From Macrotrachela quadricornifera (taxonomy: Eukaryota > Rotifera > Eurotatoria > Philodinida > Philodinidae): a stretch of 64,000 nucleotides of DNA. This document shows, piece by piece, positions 37,080 to 48,052 of this stretch; positions within the stretch are counted from its first letter, which is position 1, and every line of letters begins with the position of its first letter. The DNA is taken from NCBI GenBank assembly GCA_022393335.1, contig JAJEKB010020675.1, positions 114,194-178,193 of the forward strand, read 5' to 3'. The notes beneath the pieces were generated by a model. It was not told the origin of the DNA, ran no database searches, and saw only the letters and a program-made list of their open reading frames with translations. Position numbers and translations under genes: made by a program.

Positions 37080-37294
37080 TACAGAGTGGCCTAAAAGTTG
37101 GTTTGCGAAAAAAAAATATTCATAAAGACGTGTCTAGAGAGATCCTTTTGCTAAGTAAGATCAATAGTGACACTTAAGAAAGGATCTCTCTAGACATGCC
37201 TTTATCGTTGGTAAAAAAATCAGTTCGTTTGCTCGAGCCCTAGTAGAAGAGACTCAACTTTTTCTTAAGAAAATGTCTTTTGGGTCACCCTGTA
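37080..37294. mobile_element. 215-bp MITE with mariner-like ends
   Basis: The ends TACAGAGTGGCCTAAAAG and, inverted, TACAGGGTGACCCAAAAG agree in 15 of 18 bases, including the flanking TA expected for a mariner/Tc1 target. An inner inverted pair TGTCTAGAGAGATCCTTT (37131-37148 and about 37182-37199) forms a hairpin. No coding frame. The right arm has about 45 extra bases compared with the left. Confidence 0.8.
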
Positions 37295-37703
37295 CTTCAT
37301 AAACTTGTTACTGATGAGTTTATTTTAGAAAAGTAATGTAAAAAAAATGTTGTCTGATCGTAAAAACAAACCTCAAGATTTAATCAAATCAATCTTCTTT
37401 TTAAAATAATTATGTCTATCGTGAACTACGAATTAAATCCTAAATAATTTTCTGAGCTGTAAATGTATTTATAAGATAATCAATCCTGCCGTATCTCTAG
37501 TTTACTCGATGTTTTTAAATACATTATCAATAACATTCGATAGTACGTTTAGCATTTATATAATTTTCTCTGAATATGAATGTATTAAAACACAAGAATT
37601 GATTTTATGGGATTAAAAGGCTTTAGTACATTTTTCATCGGCAATAATTGTATATAATAGATTGACACCATGTGATTCGATTATAATTGAAAATAAAGGC
37701 AAA

Positions 37704-38651
37704 ATGCTCTCAATGTCTGTTATTTTTGTCACAGTTCTCATTATTTGTCTAACTTGTAATAGTCAAAATGTTCATGGTAAACGTATAGTGGCCAATAAAT
37801 TGAGTAAGTCATTGTATAGGATCATATCGTATAGTTCTACTTGCAGGTGATAAATACGTAAGCATTAATACCTCTTTGCATAATACTATTTTAACAATAG
37901 TTCATTTCAAATGATTTGATTTATTTAGATGCCCTCAGAGCTGACTGCATTACATCGAATAATTGCCAAAGCGGAGCTACATGTGTATCAACGGGAGGAA
38001 GTACTCACATATGTATTTGTCCTCCTAATTTTACAGGAGATCTTTGTGATTATCCACAGGGTATCTTCTTTTTTTATTGTTAAAATATGTTTTTAATGTT
38101 AATTTTAAGGAATAATTAATGTTTGTGCGCCTAATCCCTGTGCCAATGGTGGCACTTGTACAACGACATCAGGTGGCAATTTTAGATGTATCTGTCCTCC
38201 TAATTTTACAGGAGATCTTTGTGATTATTCACAGGGTACCTTATTTTTTATTCTTAAAAAATATTTTCATTATTAATTTTAAGGAATAAGTAATACTTGT
38301 TCGACTAATCCCTGTCTGAATGGTGCCGCTTGTACAATGTTATCAAGTGGTGGTTTTAGATGTGTCTGTTCACCAAACTTTACAGGGTTTTTGTGTGAAA
38401 CATTTAACAGTATAGCTTAGTTGTTTTCATTGTTTAAAACTTATTTTAAATTGTTTAAAGGTGTAACTTCCACATGCCAAAATAACCCATGTGCTTATGG
38501 TGCAACATGTGTCGATGTATTTCCATATAATTTTTTGTGTATCTGTCCACCTGGATGTACTGGTCGTCTATGCACGGTAAATTAAATCATTTTTATTTTA
38601 TTTAAATGTATATATTTATTATTTTGAATGTAGGTGCCAATATTCGGTTGA
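37704..38651 (+). CDS. Secreted protein with four EGF-like domains
   Basis: Six exons, 37704-37803, 37929-38060, 38110-38235, 38284-38409, 38461-38576 and 38634-38651, give 205 aa in matching phase. Exon 1 encodes a signal peptide (MLSMSVIFVTVLIICLTC...). Exons 2-5 each encode one six-cysteine EGF-like domain of the C-x-NPC-x-NGG-x-C...C-x-C-PP-x-FTG-x-LC type, all bordered by phase-1 introns, the classic arrangement for domain shuffling. Exons 2 and 3 share CPPNFTGDLCDY, indicating recent duplication. Introns are 48-125 bp. If the last splice is not used, the frame stops two codons past exon 5, with little effect. No membrane segment is seen, so it is probably extracellular; partner unknown. 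Confidence 0.85.
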
Positions 38652-40639
38652 AAAATTTTATTTCATCTTGAATAAAAAAAAAGTATTGGCAATATTATTT
38701 AAAAATAAAAAGTATCGGATGTTATTTTCGAAATCTATTATGAAACGATTAGTTTATTTTATAAATAAAGAGATACAGAGAAAGAAAAAAAGAATGTCTG
38801 AAATCGTATTTTGCCTATTAGTATTGATTTCAATATTTAATAACTAAATACCATAGTATATACTCTCATCCTTATGTCAATATAGAAAAAGAAAACTATG
38901 TGCATTATAACGTTGTGTTGAAAAATTAAATATCGAATCACTTCATTTTTAAAATGGAATATATACCATTCGAAGCAGAACAATTGTCGTGAAGCTTTGT
39001 TGATTTTTCATTGGCTAAAATATTATCAACAGATTTAGTTTTATTAGCGAGTTATCGTCCGGTGTGTTCACGTTCGGAGATTTTATAGATTATGAAGAAA
39101 ATAGCTATTATATATAATTCGATAAAGTACAAAATTCTGTTTTTTGCGAAAATATGTATTTTCGAATGAACACAAACTCGCTGTGTTCTCTCTGAGATAT
39201 ACTTCACATTTCTTTTTGCTTTAGAATGATTGTGATAAATAAAATAGTTATGAATAAATTGTGTTTTTTGATCACTCTCCAAATTAACTGTTGTTTCTAA
39301 TCCACAATAATGAACCGTAATTTAGTTTGTAGTTCCCACGATAGACAAGACCATATTGTATTATGAATAATAATTGATTATTCGTTGTTCAATAACTAAA
39401 AGATGCAAACTGTTTTGCGTGAGTTTCAATTATCAAATTCAGCAAATGAATAAAAAAAAGGAATAGATTTTATAGTGTTCGAACAAACGTTTCTGAATCA
39501 AACTATTTGTGTCGGCCATAGATGAACAGTTTGACGATGTGTAGTCTTCAAAAAATCTATAATAGATGTAATTAGGAATGTAACTATGGTGATGATTCAT
39601 CGGTTAGCCGTATGGACTGATTATCGTTTTATTGATACTAACACAAGTTCATCGGTAAGTTATCGGTTGTCTGGTTATCATCACCATTGGGTTCCAAGAT
39701 ACAATTGAGAAATAATTATCGTTGGAAAATATTCCATCAGATGAAAAAGTTTTGTACGGCATTTAGTAAATGTATGAACTAGCTTTATTCTGATTTTACT
39801 ATTGAATATTAATAATTTCAATTTTTATCTATCTGATCAGTTACTATTCAATAATTATAAATAATGATAATTACGAGTGAAATTTTTTTTCATTTTTGTA
39901 TGAAATTAGATCAGGAATCAATTAATACTGACATTTCACAAATAATTTTTGGTTAGAATATAATGAATCAATTAGACTGTATTTATACTGTTTCTATACA
40001 CTATGAATAAATATTGAGCAGTTGCATTTTCATCTATATTTGAATTGAATTAGGCTACTTATGCTCATATAAGAATAGAAACAATTATTCAAGTACTTTA
40101 CAAAATAGAAATGAGTTTTACTAAATAAATAATACATCCAACTATAACTTAATGCATAATTCCATAACAATTATAACATCATGACGTTTTGATTTTTACC
40201 ATTCGTTGCCATTTTTTCTGATTACTATATATAATTGACACATAAGTTGTTTTTATTTGATGTAAAATAAAAGAATTCAAAAAGTAAAGAAGATACATAT
40301 ATTCCAAACATTATTGATTCTAATCATTCATTGTTTTTCTTTTCATGTAAAGGTCATTCAAACAATCATTGAAAACGAATAATGCTATCAACTTTTATCT
40401 TTGTGGTTAACATGCGATCACTTTTCTTTTGACATCAATACTTACTATCTACTGTAAGCAAACAAAGAACAATCGATGTATATGTCAATAGATTCATATA
40501 AAATGGTGGTTCTTCTTTAACTCACTACTATCAACAAACTACCAATCAAAATAGGTAAGAAATGAATAAAGAAAAAAAACTGTTGCTTATTGAATAATAT
40601 ATTTTACTCACATTTTTTATTTGTATAGTTTTCAATTGT
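38652..40639. other. Intergenic stretch
   Basis: Nearly 2 kb without a supportable gene. Around 39585-39700 a short inverted pair (ATGGTGATGAT / ATCATCACCAT) flanks repeated CATCGGTTA/GTTATCGG phrases, possibly a tiny decayed element. The right end should contain the transporter promoter and 5' UTR. Confidence 0.4.
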
Positions 40640-43446
40640 ATGAAGATGTCTTCTCGAGCTAATTGTCAAATATACGCAACGGGTGGTTTTGCTGCCATTG
40701 GTGGTTTCCTTTTTGGTTATGATTTAGGCGTCATTTCGGGTGTACTTACGATGTCGAACTTTCTTGTTGCTTTTGGAGACCAGGCAAGTCTCGATCGAGG
40801 TTCACTGACAAGTGGAGTATCGGGATCAATTGTAGGTGTAATGTCAATTGGTTGTTTTATTGGCGCTCTTTTGGCTGGACAAGCCAGCGATCGATTCTCT
40901 CGCAAATACTCAATTGTTCTCTTTTCAATTATATTCATTATTAGCGGTGCATTACAAGCAGGTTCTATTAATTTGACAATGCTACTTGTTTCTCGTCTAA
41001 TTGCTGGTAAGATAATCACTTTTTTGAATTTCACATTATGATATATTTAATCAAGTGCATAGGTGTAAGTGTTGGTGCATTATCAATGATCGTACCTGTT
41101 TATCAATCAGAAATTTCTACAAAAGAAATTCGAGGACGACTTCTTTCCTTTCAACAATGGGCTATAACCATAGGAATTGCAGTTAGCTTCTGGACTAACT
41201 ATGGTACAGTATTTTCTCCTAAAAGAGAACATCATTAAACGATTTTTTAGTCTTTTTTTTATTTTCGAATATCGTTTATAATTTATATTTTAATACCAAA
41301 TATTAGATCCGAGAAGCACAGGTCAGATGAAGACATTTTTCGTTTATTTTAACTTGTTACTGAAAATGTATATGGAGAATAGTGAAATTACGAGTTAATG
41401 AATATATCATTGTGTAAGAAAACTATAAAAATATAATTTCCTCTTCGCATAGATTGAGTTTAATGTATGAAACACGGAAGCAGTTTCTTTTCTCTATAAA
41501 TTGTTATTTTGAGTAGGCAATTTTTCTTGTTAGAAGATACAAAGATATATGTCTATAATAGTTGAAGACTGAGAATCAGATCAAAACTGGAAATAAAGAC
41601 TCAATCTTCAGATATACCACTTTTTTCAAGCTTAGCTCGAATACATTGCATAATATCAAGAAAAATAGATCTTATACTATGTACCAATTACCTCAAGATT
41701 AATCATACAGGCTGCAACAATCCTTTAGCGAAACGAAATTTTAGACGAAGCAATAAACAAACCATCTCAACATCCCTTAAAAGTGTATAAATTGATGAAA
41801 ATCAAGTTTATCGATGATTGATTACAACAAATATTGACCGTCTAAGCTTGTAATTAAGTCAATTATCAAGGTTAATTTAAAGTCACTTTGTAGAGAACGT
41901 GTTAATGTACTTTTTTTCTCTATAAAGACAGTACCACAACTACATTTTACTGAAGAAGCGTCTTCTTTAAGCATTGAAGAAGAATTTTTTCATCATTCCT
42001 TATATCAGCTACTTTTATGCAAAAGCTGTACGCTCTCAAAATATGGCGAATGTCGGTAATTAATCTTTCAAATATGTAGTAGCATGTGTTTACTTGAGTT
42101 CTTATTATATTTATCCTATTACTTGGTCTGAAGTAGACGTAGTTTATAAATGCTTTCTTAAAAATATAATACATAAAAGAATCGATATTAGTTTAACTAT
42201 TACAAGGAACGCAAGCCACTTTTACTTAATGAAAAGAAGACAAAACAAATTTTATACTTTTCTTATATTTTGTCAATAATAAGATTTCAATATTTTTTTA
42301 TACGACTCCCCTTGGTCCATTGTTATCCATTAGCTCCACGTATTTTTAGGTACTGATCTGCATCTGCCATCTAGCAGTGCATCATGGCGAATTCCATTAG
42401 GACTTCAAATCGTTCCAGCATTGATTTTAGCTATTGGCATTCTCTTTTTTCCATTTTCACCTCGTTGGTTAATGGCAAAAGGTCGTGACAGTGAAGCTAT
42501 AGCTGTTCTTACTAAAATACGTTCATCATCTCGACGAGCTATACTCAACGAATATAATCAAATTAAACAGGAAATTATTCTAGAACGCGAACAATCGATT
42601 CGATCTTATTCTCAACTGTTTCATTATCCTCTTCGTCGTCGTTTAATTCTCGGTATTTGTATTCAAATCATGCAACAACTTACCGGAATGAATTCAATTA
42701 TGTACTATGCACCAGAAATATTTAGACAAGCTGGTTTATCTAGTCAGCGTGCTTCTTTACTAGCAACTGGTATCAACGGATGTGTTAATGTATTAGCCAC
42801 TATTCCTGCTATCCTATTTCTTGATAAATGGGGTCGACGACCTGTACTCATTTCTGGCGCTATACTCATGAGTTTATCAATGTTTTCTATGGGTGGTATC
42901 ATGGGTGTGCATGGTCATACATTATTTAATTCAACAACAGGTACTACCGAAGTAATCATTTCGAGTCCGATAGCTTCTTACATAATAATTGTGTTTGTTT
43001 ATGTTTTTGTTGCTGCATTTGCCTTTAGCTGGGGTCCTACTACATGGCTCTATTGTGCTGAAATATTTCCACTAAGTATGCGTGCGAAAGGAACATCATT
43101 AACGACAGCTGCAATCTGGGCGGCTAATTGCCTTATATCTTTTTTCGTACCTGTTCTTCTCGAACGTATTACATATGGGACCTATCTGATTTTTGCTATT
43201 CTTTGCATTAATATGGCTGTATTAATATTTCTCTTCTATCCAGAAACAAAAGGCAGAAGTTTAGAAGATATGGATTTAGTATTTGGAAGCTCAGTACTTG
43301 CGATTTCGTATGGTAAGAAGAAAAATAATATTGATAACAACAATTCGAACAATATGTTAGAATTTAAATATCGAAGAAATACAACTGAGAAACAGCCGCA
43401 TTCGAACATTGCTATGTTAAATCATTATCCTATTACATATTTTTGA
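40640..43446 (+). CDS. MFS sugar transporter (SLC2/GLUT-like)
   Basis: Three exons, 40640-41006, 41063-41203 and 42350-43446, join in phase to give 534 aa. Sugar-porter signatures run in order: GGFLFGYDLGVISG in TM1, GQASDRFSRK between TM2 and TM3, VPVYQSEISTKEIRGRLLSF after TM4, FSPRWLMAKGR before the central loop, QQLTGMNSIMYYAPEIF in TM7, DKWGRRP between TM8 and TM9, GPTTWLYCAEIFP-MRAKG in TM10, and PETKGRSLEDMD after TM12. The canonical PESPRW has Phe for Glu. It should import hexoses or polyols by facilitated diffusion or proton symport at the plasma membrane; the exact substrate is not readable. Intron 2 (1146 bp) is unusually long for this window. A second Met (codon 3) is an equally good start. 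Confidence 0.95.
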
Positions 43447-43959
43447 TTGTGAATTGATTAGAGTAATTCAGTTCTATTAACTTTAATTAAAAGCACCAGG
43501 AAATATTTACCACTAAAATCAAAAAAATTGGACTTTAAGGAAATCATGTCTTAATACGTAATTGTGATTCCAATTTGTGCCTATAATTAAATACTATTAG
43601 ATTTCTACATTATAAGTCTAAAATTTTTGATTCTATAAATATCAATGACATTCTATTATCTTATAGAACTAGATTTTATTCTCACCAATTTCATTTTTCT
43701 TAACAATATAATGAGCTTGTAATTCATCCATTAGCATCCATATGAGGTTGTTGTGATGATACTTGAGATATATCACCTGTCATTATATTCTCATCATATT
43801 ATAAATCAAAAGTCTTGCTAAAGAAAAAAAACATGATCTTTTACATTTTCTTGCAATGCTTGAATGAATTTAAATTTGAACGCATTAGATTGTAAACCAG
43901 AAGCTTTCGTTTAACAAAAAATCAAAACTATTTATCTATGAAGAAAGTTTCGTTTAAGA
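43447..43959. other. Intergenic stretch
   Basis: 3' flank of the transporter; nothing else supported. Confidence 0.5.
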
Positions 43960-45933
43960 TGTTACTTCATCCATCCTTCTCACAAAAGACGTTTCGAATT
44001 TTTTTTGACATCTTTTCTAGGACGATTCTTTTCTAACTAAAAGTTATTTTTATACACCAGAAGATCAGCTGCAATCAAACGTTTTACTGTTTCCAATCGT
44101 ATTGCTGACCTATTACGTATTTGAGTAAGGTCTGTCTCCGTATAAACAATAGATTTGGCACATAATATGTTGCCCATTACTCTCTTCACTGTTTGTTCTG
44201 TATCTTTGTTGTTTGATTTGTTTACTAAAGAATCGTTTAAAGAAAGAGTTCAAGAAAAATAAGAAAGTATCGCATATCTTCCTTGATTCTATTGATATAG
44301 ATGTAGAAGAATATGCTTCATTAGTATTTTATTCAATACTTTACTTTCAACCTGATTATCATATATGGATATAGAAAAATTATTAAGATCGTTTAACATT
44401 TGCGAACTTTCAAGCATAGATGTTTCCCAATGAAAGATGCAGTTGATTAAAATTGATAAATAGGAAAACAATTACCACTAATGGTATCAGAATGTTGTTT
44501 ACCTATCGCTTCTTCTTCTAAATCCTGATATTGCATTTCATATTATTTTTCGTTAGTTTCACACAAAACATTAGTTATTGTTTTTGCAACATTCACTGCT
44601 CTGGAGTTATTACATAATTATCTTTGTCGATTACACAGTGGTAAATTTTCAATATCATTATAATTATGAGAGAATACACTATGATTCGTAATGAAAAAAC
44701 ATCCCCTTCAGCTTCTTTTATATCACTCCTCTGAATATGTTTTTGAATTACTATTTCTAACTAGTTTTTGCACTGTTTATAATACGATAGGAAACACAAG
44801 CTCTATTTAAAGAGTTGCACAGATAATATTGAAAGCATGTTATTTGGTAGCATTGCAGGTGTATCATAAACTGAATAATATTCTTCAACATTTATGTCAT
44901 GTTTAATTAAGTTTATTTTCAACAATTCTTGTGATGAATTATTAGTTGTTGTTATTGGTATTTTCATGTAAGATTTCACATTGTTTCCTCGAGAATCAGT
45001 TAAGAAATAATTGAATTTCAACAAACCATCATTGAGTAACTGCTGTAAAGCTTGTTCGTCCAATGCTGACCTATACTTAAGAATTCCACTAAAAGTGACA
45101 AGTATTGCATAAAATTTTATTGAACGATTGGAAAGATCAATATACGTACGTTTGTTCAGTAACTGAATGTTTATCTGTCAGTGCCGACAAAAGAAAAATA
45201 TTAAAATCGAAAAGCATAATTCAACTGTCTCAAAGTATTTTTGTCGTGAAGAAATTGGTAAATGTGCGATTACAGGTTTAGTAGGAAAGCAATAATAAAT
45301 CGTAAATAATATTGTGACTATATCTAGATGATGCTCATACCACTTCCAAGCAGCCAACACGGCATCTTTGTGAACGATGACCCTTGGGTCTATTGTTGTT
45401 TGATCGATAATGTTACACGGTAAATATTTCATATTATTAACATAATATTTACTTCTGATTATATTTTGTACACTTATAACAAAATTTTCATTGATAGCTA
45501 AATCATTATTGTCTCCTTCGACATATACTACGGTTTCGTGTACCTCACTTAAAATATACATTGCATTAGAATAAAGTTGCATCAAGCAAGCAATACGTGG
45601 AATTGTAGTTGTGGTCGTGTTTTTCGTCATTTGATTCAATTAGATCAACTATCAAATTGTATAATGTGTACATAGAAGAAAGATCATTTTGTAATTGAGA
45701 TTGTTTATCTTCATCTTCTAAATTTGATGATTGATTAAATTTAGCTACAAAAACATAATAGTGAAAGAGATATTCAAATATACTCAGTGCATTGGTCTTC
45801 CATACCACCATAGAATTTTATTCGTTCACACTCACTCATTTCGAATACATATGGAACATTTTCGAATAAACAAACAATAACACATAAATGGTTAAATGAT
45901 AGATTATTTTTAGGATGCCTATTCATATGAAAA
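43960..45933 (-). pseudogene. Broken multi-segment gene, unrecognised
   Basis: On the minus strand from an acceptor at 45934-45935, coding-like text runs with breaks. It reads NRHPKNNLSFNHL...ENVPYVFEMSECERIKFYGG, then after a frameshift LSIFEYLFHYYVFVAKFNQ, after another IPRIACLMQLYSNAMYILSE (45600 leftward), and on to AVLAAWKWYEHHLDIVTILF (about 45300). Further left are QALQQLLNDGLLKFNYFL (45050) and TEQTVKRVMGNILCAKSIVY with AIRLETVKRLIAADLLVYKN (44050-44210). The pieces look like one protein with winged-helix-like C-terminal segments. It may be related to DUF3987-type primase/helicase-like proteins, but that is a weak impression. Stops and frameshifts indicate a pseudogene, or unseen introns. 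Confidence 0.42.
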
Positions 45934-46464
45934 CTAAAAATGAATGATTTCGAGTTATTATATTGCTGATCATGCTATAGAGTCCTTACTTCCGTGATCT
46001 TGAACAAGTCATTTTGTGGATAGCCATATATATAAATTCGTTTAAATAGCTATGAAGTAGCTTGTAATAGCTATTTAAAAGCTTCTACAGATTATTTTTC
46101 ACTTCGTTAGCTATTTTAATATTTTTAACGTAGGTATTTGAGTAATATTGTGAACGTATTTCAGACCGTTAAGACCGACTGTTCTTTCCAAAAGGTATTT
46201 TCTTTACGTAGTTACCAATCAGAAATACTTGGATAGTTTCATCGAATAGCCCAACACTGTGTTTAGTAATATCACTTTTAAAAAGAACAAGAAATTAACG
46301 TTGTATTTTTGAGCGAATAAATTTGTCAAAACAAAGAATGGTGATTCAAAATTCGTGACTTTTAAAGCATTGGAGAGTCAATTTTCATTCTAGGATTTAT
46401 TAGAGTAGCACATTCAACAGAATGATTAGTTTTCGTGCCAACGAATTTTTCGCATTTTTAATAC
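45934..46464. other. Intergenic stretch
   Basis: No gene or strong repeat seen; TAGCTATTT recurs a few times around 46030-46115. Confidence 0.4.
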
Positions 46465-46546
46465 GTTGGTAAAGTTAGCGATAGATTCGAGTTTCTCCAG
46501 CAAACATTCCCTGGAAAAACTCAAATCTGCCGCTAACTTCACCAAC
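46465..46546. mobile_element. 82-bp palindromic MITE
   Basis: The sequence from GTTGGTAAAGTTAGCG to its inverted partner ending CTTCACCAAC folds into arms of about 36 bases around a short loop near ACATTC. Its arm (AAAGTTAGCG-AGATTCGAGT) closely resembles the ends of the foldback at 22775-24359, marking both as one family. Confidence 0.7.
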
Positions 46547-47652
46547 ATCTGAAAATAAATATGTTTCTTCTCAGACTAAGGAAGCCTTAAAGATTTTCAA
46601 AAGGTTTTGACCAATATATCAATAACACTTAATGCTTATCTCAAATATAAAATCTTAATGAAATTCCGTCCACTGATTGAATCATGATACCTAAAGGGTT
46701 AAGAAAAAACATTCAACAATCGTCTCATCATTGATATCTCCAATTATATTACTCTTTTTCGTCTAGACTATATATGACTACAAACATTGGACAACTATTA
46801 TATATGATTATCTCTAGATATAACTGATTATTATGGATTATTTTTTATATCATTCTTATTTTCTTTGTGCCTTGTAAGCCATACATTAGCTTACACATAG
46901 TATACGTGCTCTTCTGCATGTGTTTATTAAATAGAAGCTCTCTCGAATTTTTGATGGAGTCGTCAATTGCGATATGCTTGATTTTTTAATCACATTATTC
47001 AACATGCTATGAGTTATTCGTGTTATTAAACAAAAGCAGTATTTTTATCAACATGTACAATGGTGTCAACATTGATAAATGATTATACAATTAGTCTCGT
47101 GTTCAGCCCTTTTTTTTATTATATTCAATGTTATTTTATAATGTATTTATATTAGTTAAGCGTATTGTATATAATATGATACAACTGGTGAAGTTGAAAT
47201 GTTTTTATATTTTATGACTTATTTTCTTATTCTTGAGATGCCTTCCGTATGTCTTGGAACATTGCAGAGATAATCAAGGCACAGTATTTCTATAATACAG
47301 TTACTGTACAATGAGTAAAGATTTAATGATTATAAAATAACATTATTTTACTACATATGATTTGCTTTGTTGCCTATATCTTGTATTGAACAATTGTCTT
47401 TATTTAAATTCTTGATGAATATACTTTTCATTACCTTTTATATAAAAAAATCTATCTATCGATTATTTAAATATTATTGATCATTCAAGCTTCAATATTT
47501 TAAGCATTAAAAAAATTCTAAAACAGATATTTAAGTCAACAATATACATATAATGATGTTAATTATTAAATATTGTTCATAAAATTTTAATATTGACTGA
47601 CATTTGAAACTCTGTGTTATTTTAATAAAAGTCACGATTATTTATATAAAAA
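46547..47652. other. AT-rich gene-less stretch up to gap
   Basis: No gene seen. The 5' part of the NHL gene probably lies within or beyond the gap at the right edge. Confidence 0.45.
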
Positions 47653-48052
47653 NNNNNNNNNNNNNNNNNNNNNNNNNNNNNNNNNNNNNNNNNNNNNNNN
47701 NNNNNNNNNNNNNNNNNNNNNNNNNNNNNNNNNNNNNNNNNNNNNNNNNNNNNNNNNNNNNNNNNNNNNNNNNNNNNNNNNNNNNNNNNNNNNNNNNNNN
47801 NNNNNNNNNNNNNNNNNNNNNNNNNNNNNNNNNNNNNNNNNNNNNNNNNNNNNNNNNNNNNNNNNNNNNNNNNNNNNNNNNNNNNNNNNNNNNNNNNNNN
47901 NNNNNNNNNNNNNNNNNNNNNNNNNNNNNNNNNNNNNNNNNNNNNNNNNNNNNNNNNNNNNNNNNNNNNNNNNNNNNNNNNNNNNNNNNNNNNNNNNNNN
48001 NNNNNNNNNNNNNNNNNNNNNNNNNNNNNNNNNNNNNNNNNNNNNNNNNNNN
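47653..48052. other. Assembly gap (400 N)
   Basis: Exactly 400 N; it interrupts the NHL-repeat gene, so that gene's start is missing. Confidence 0.99.

Noticed and set aside
41204..42349. Possible gene inside the long transporter intron
   Set aside because: Frames at 41947-42279 have no domain; transporter exons on both sides join in phase.
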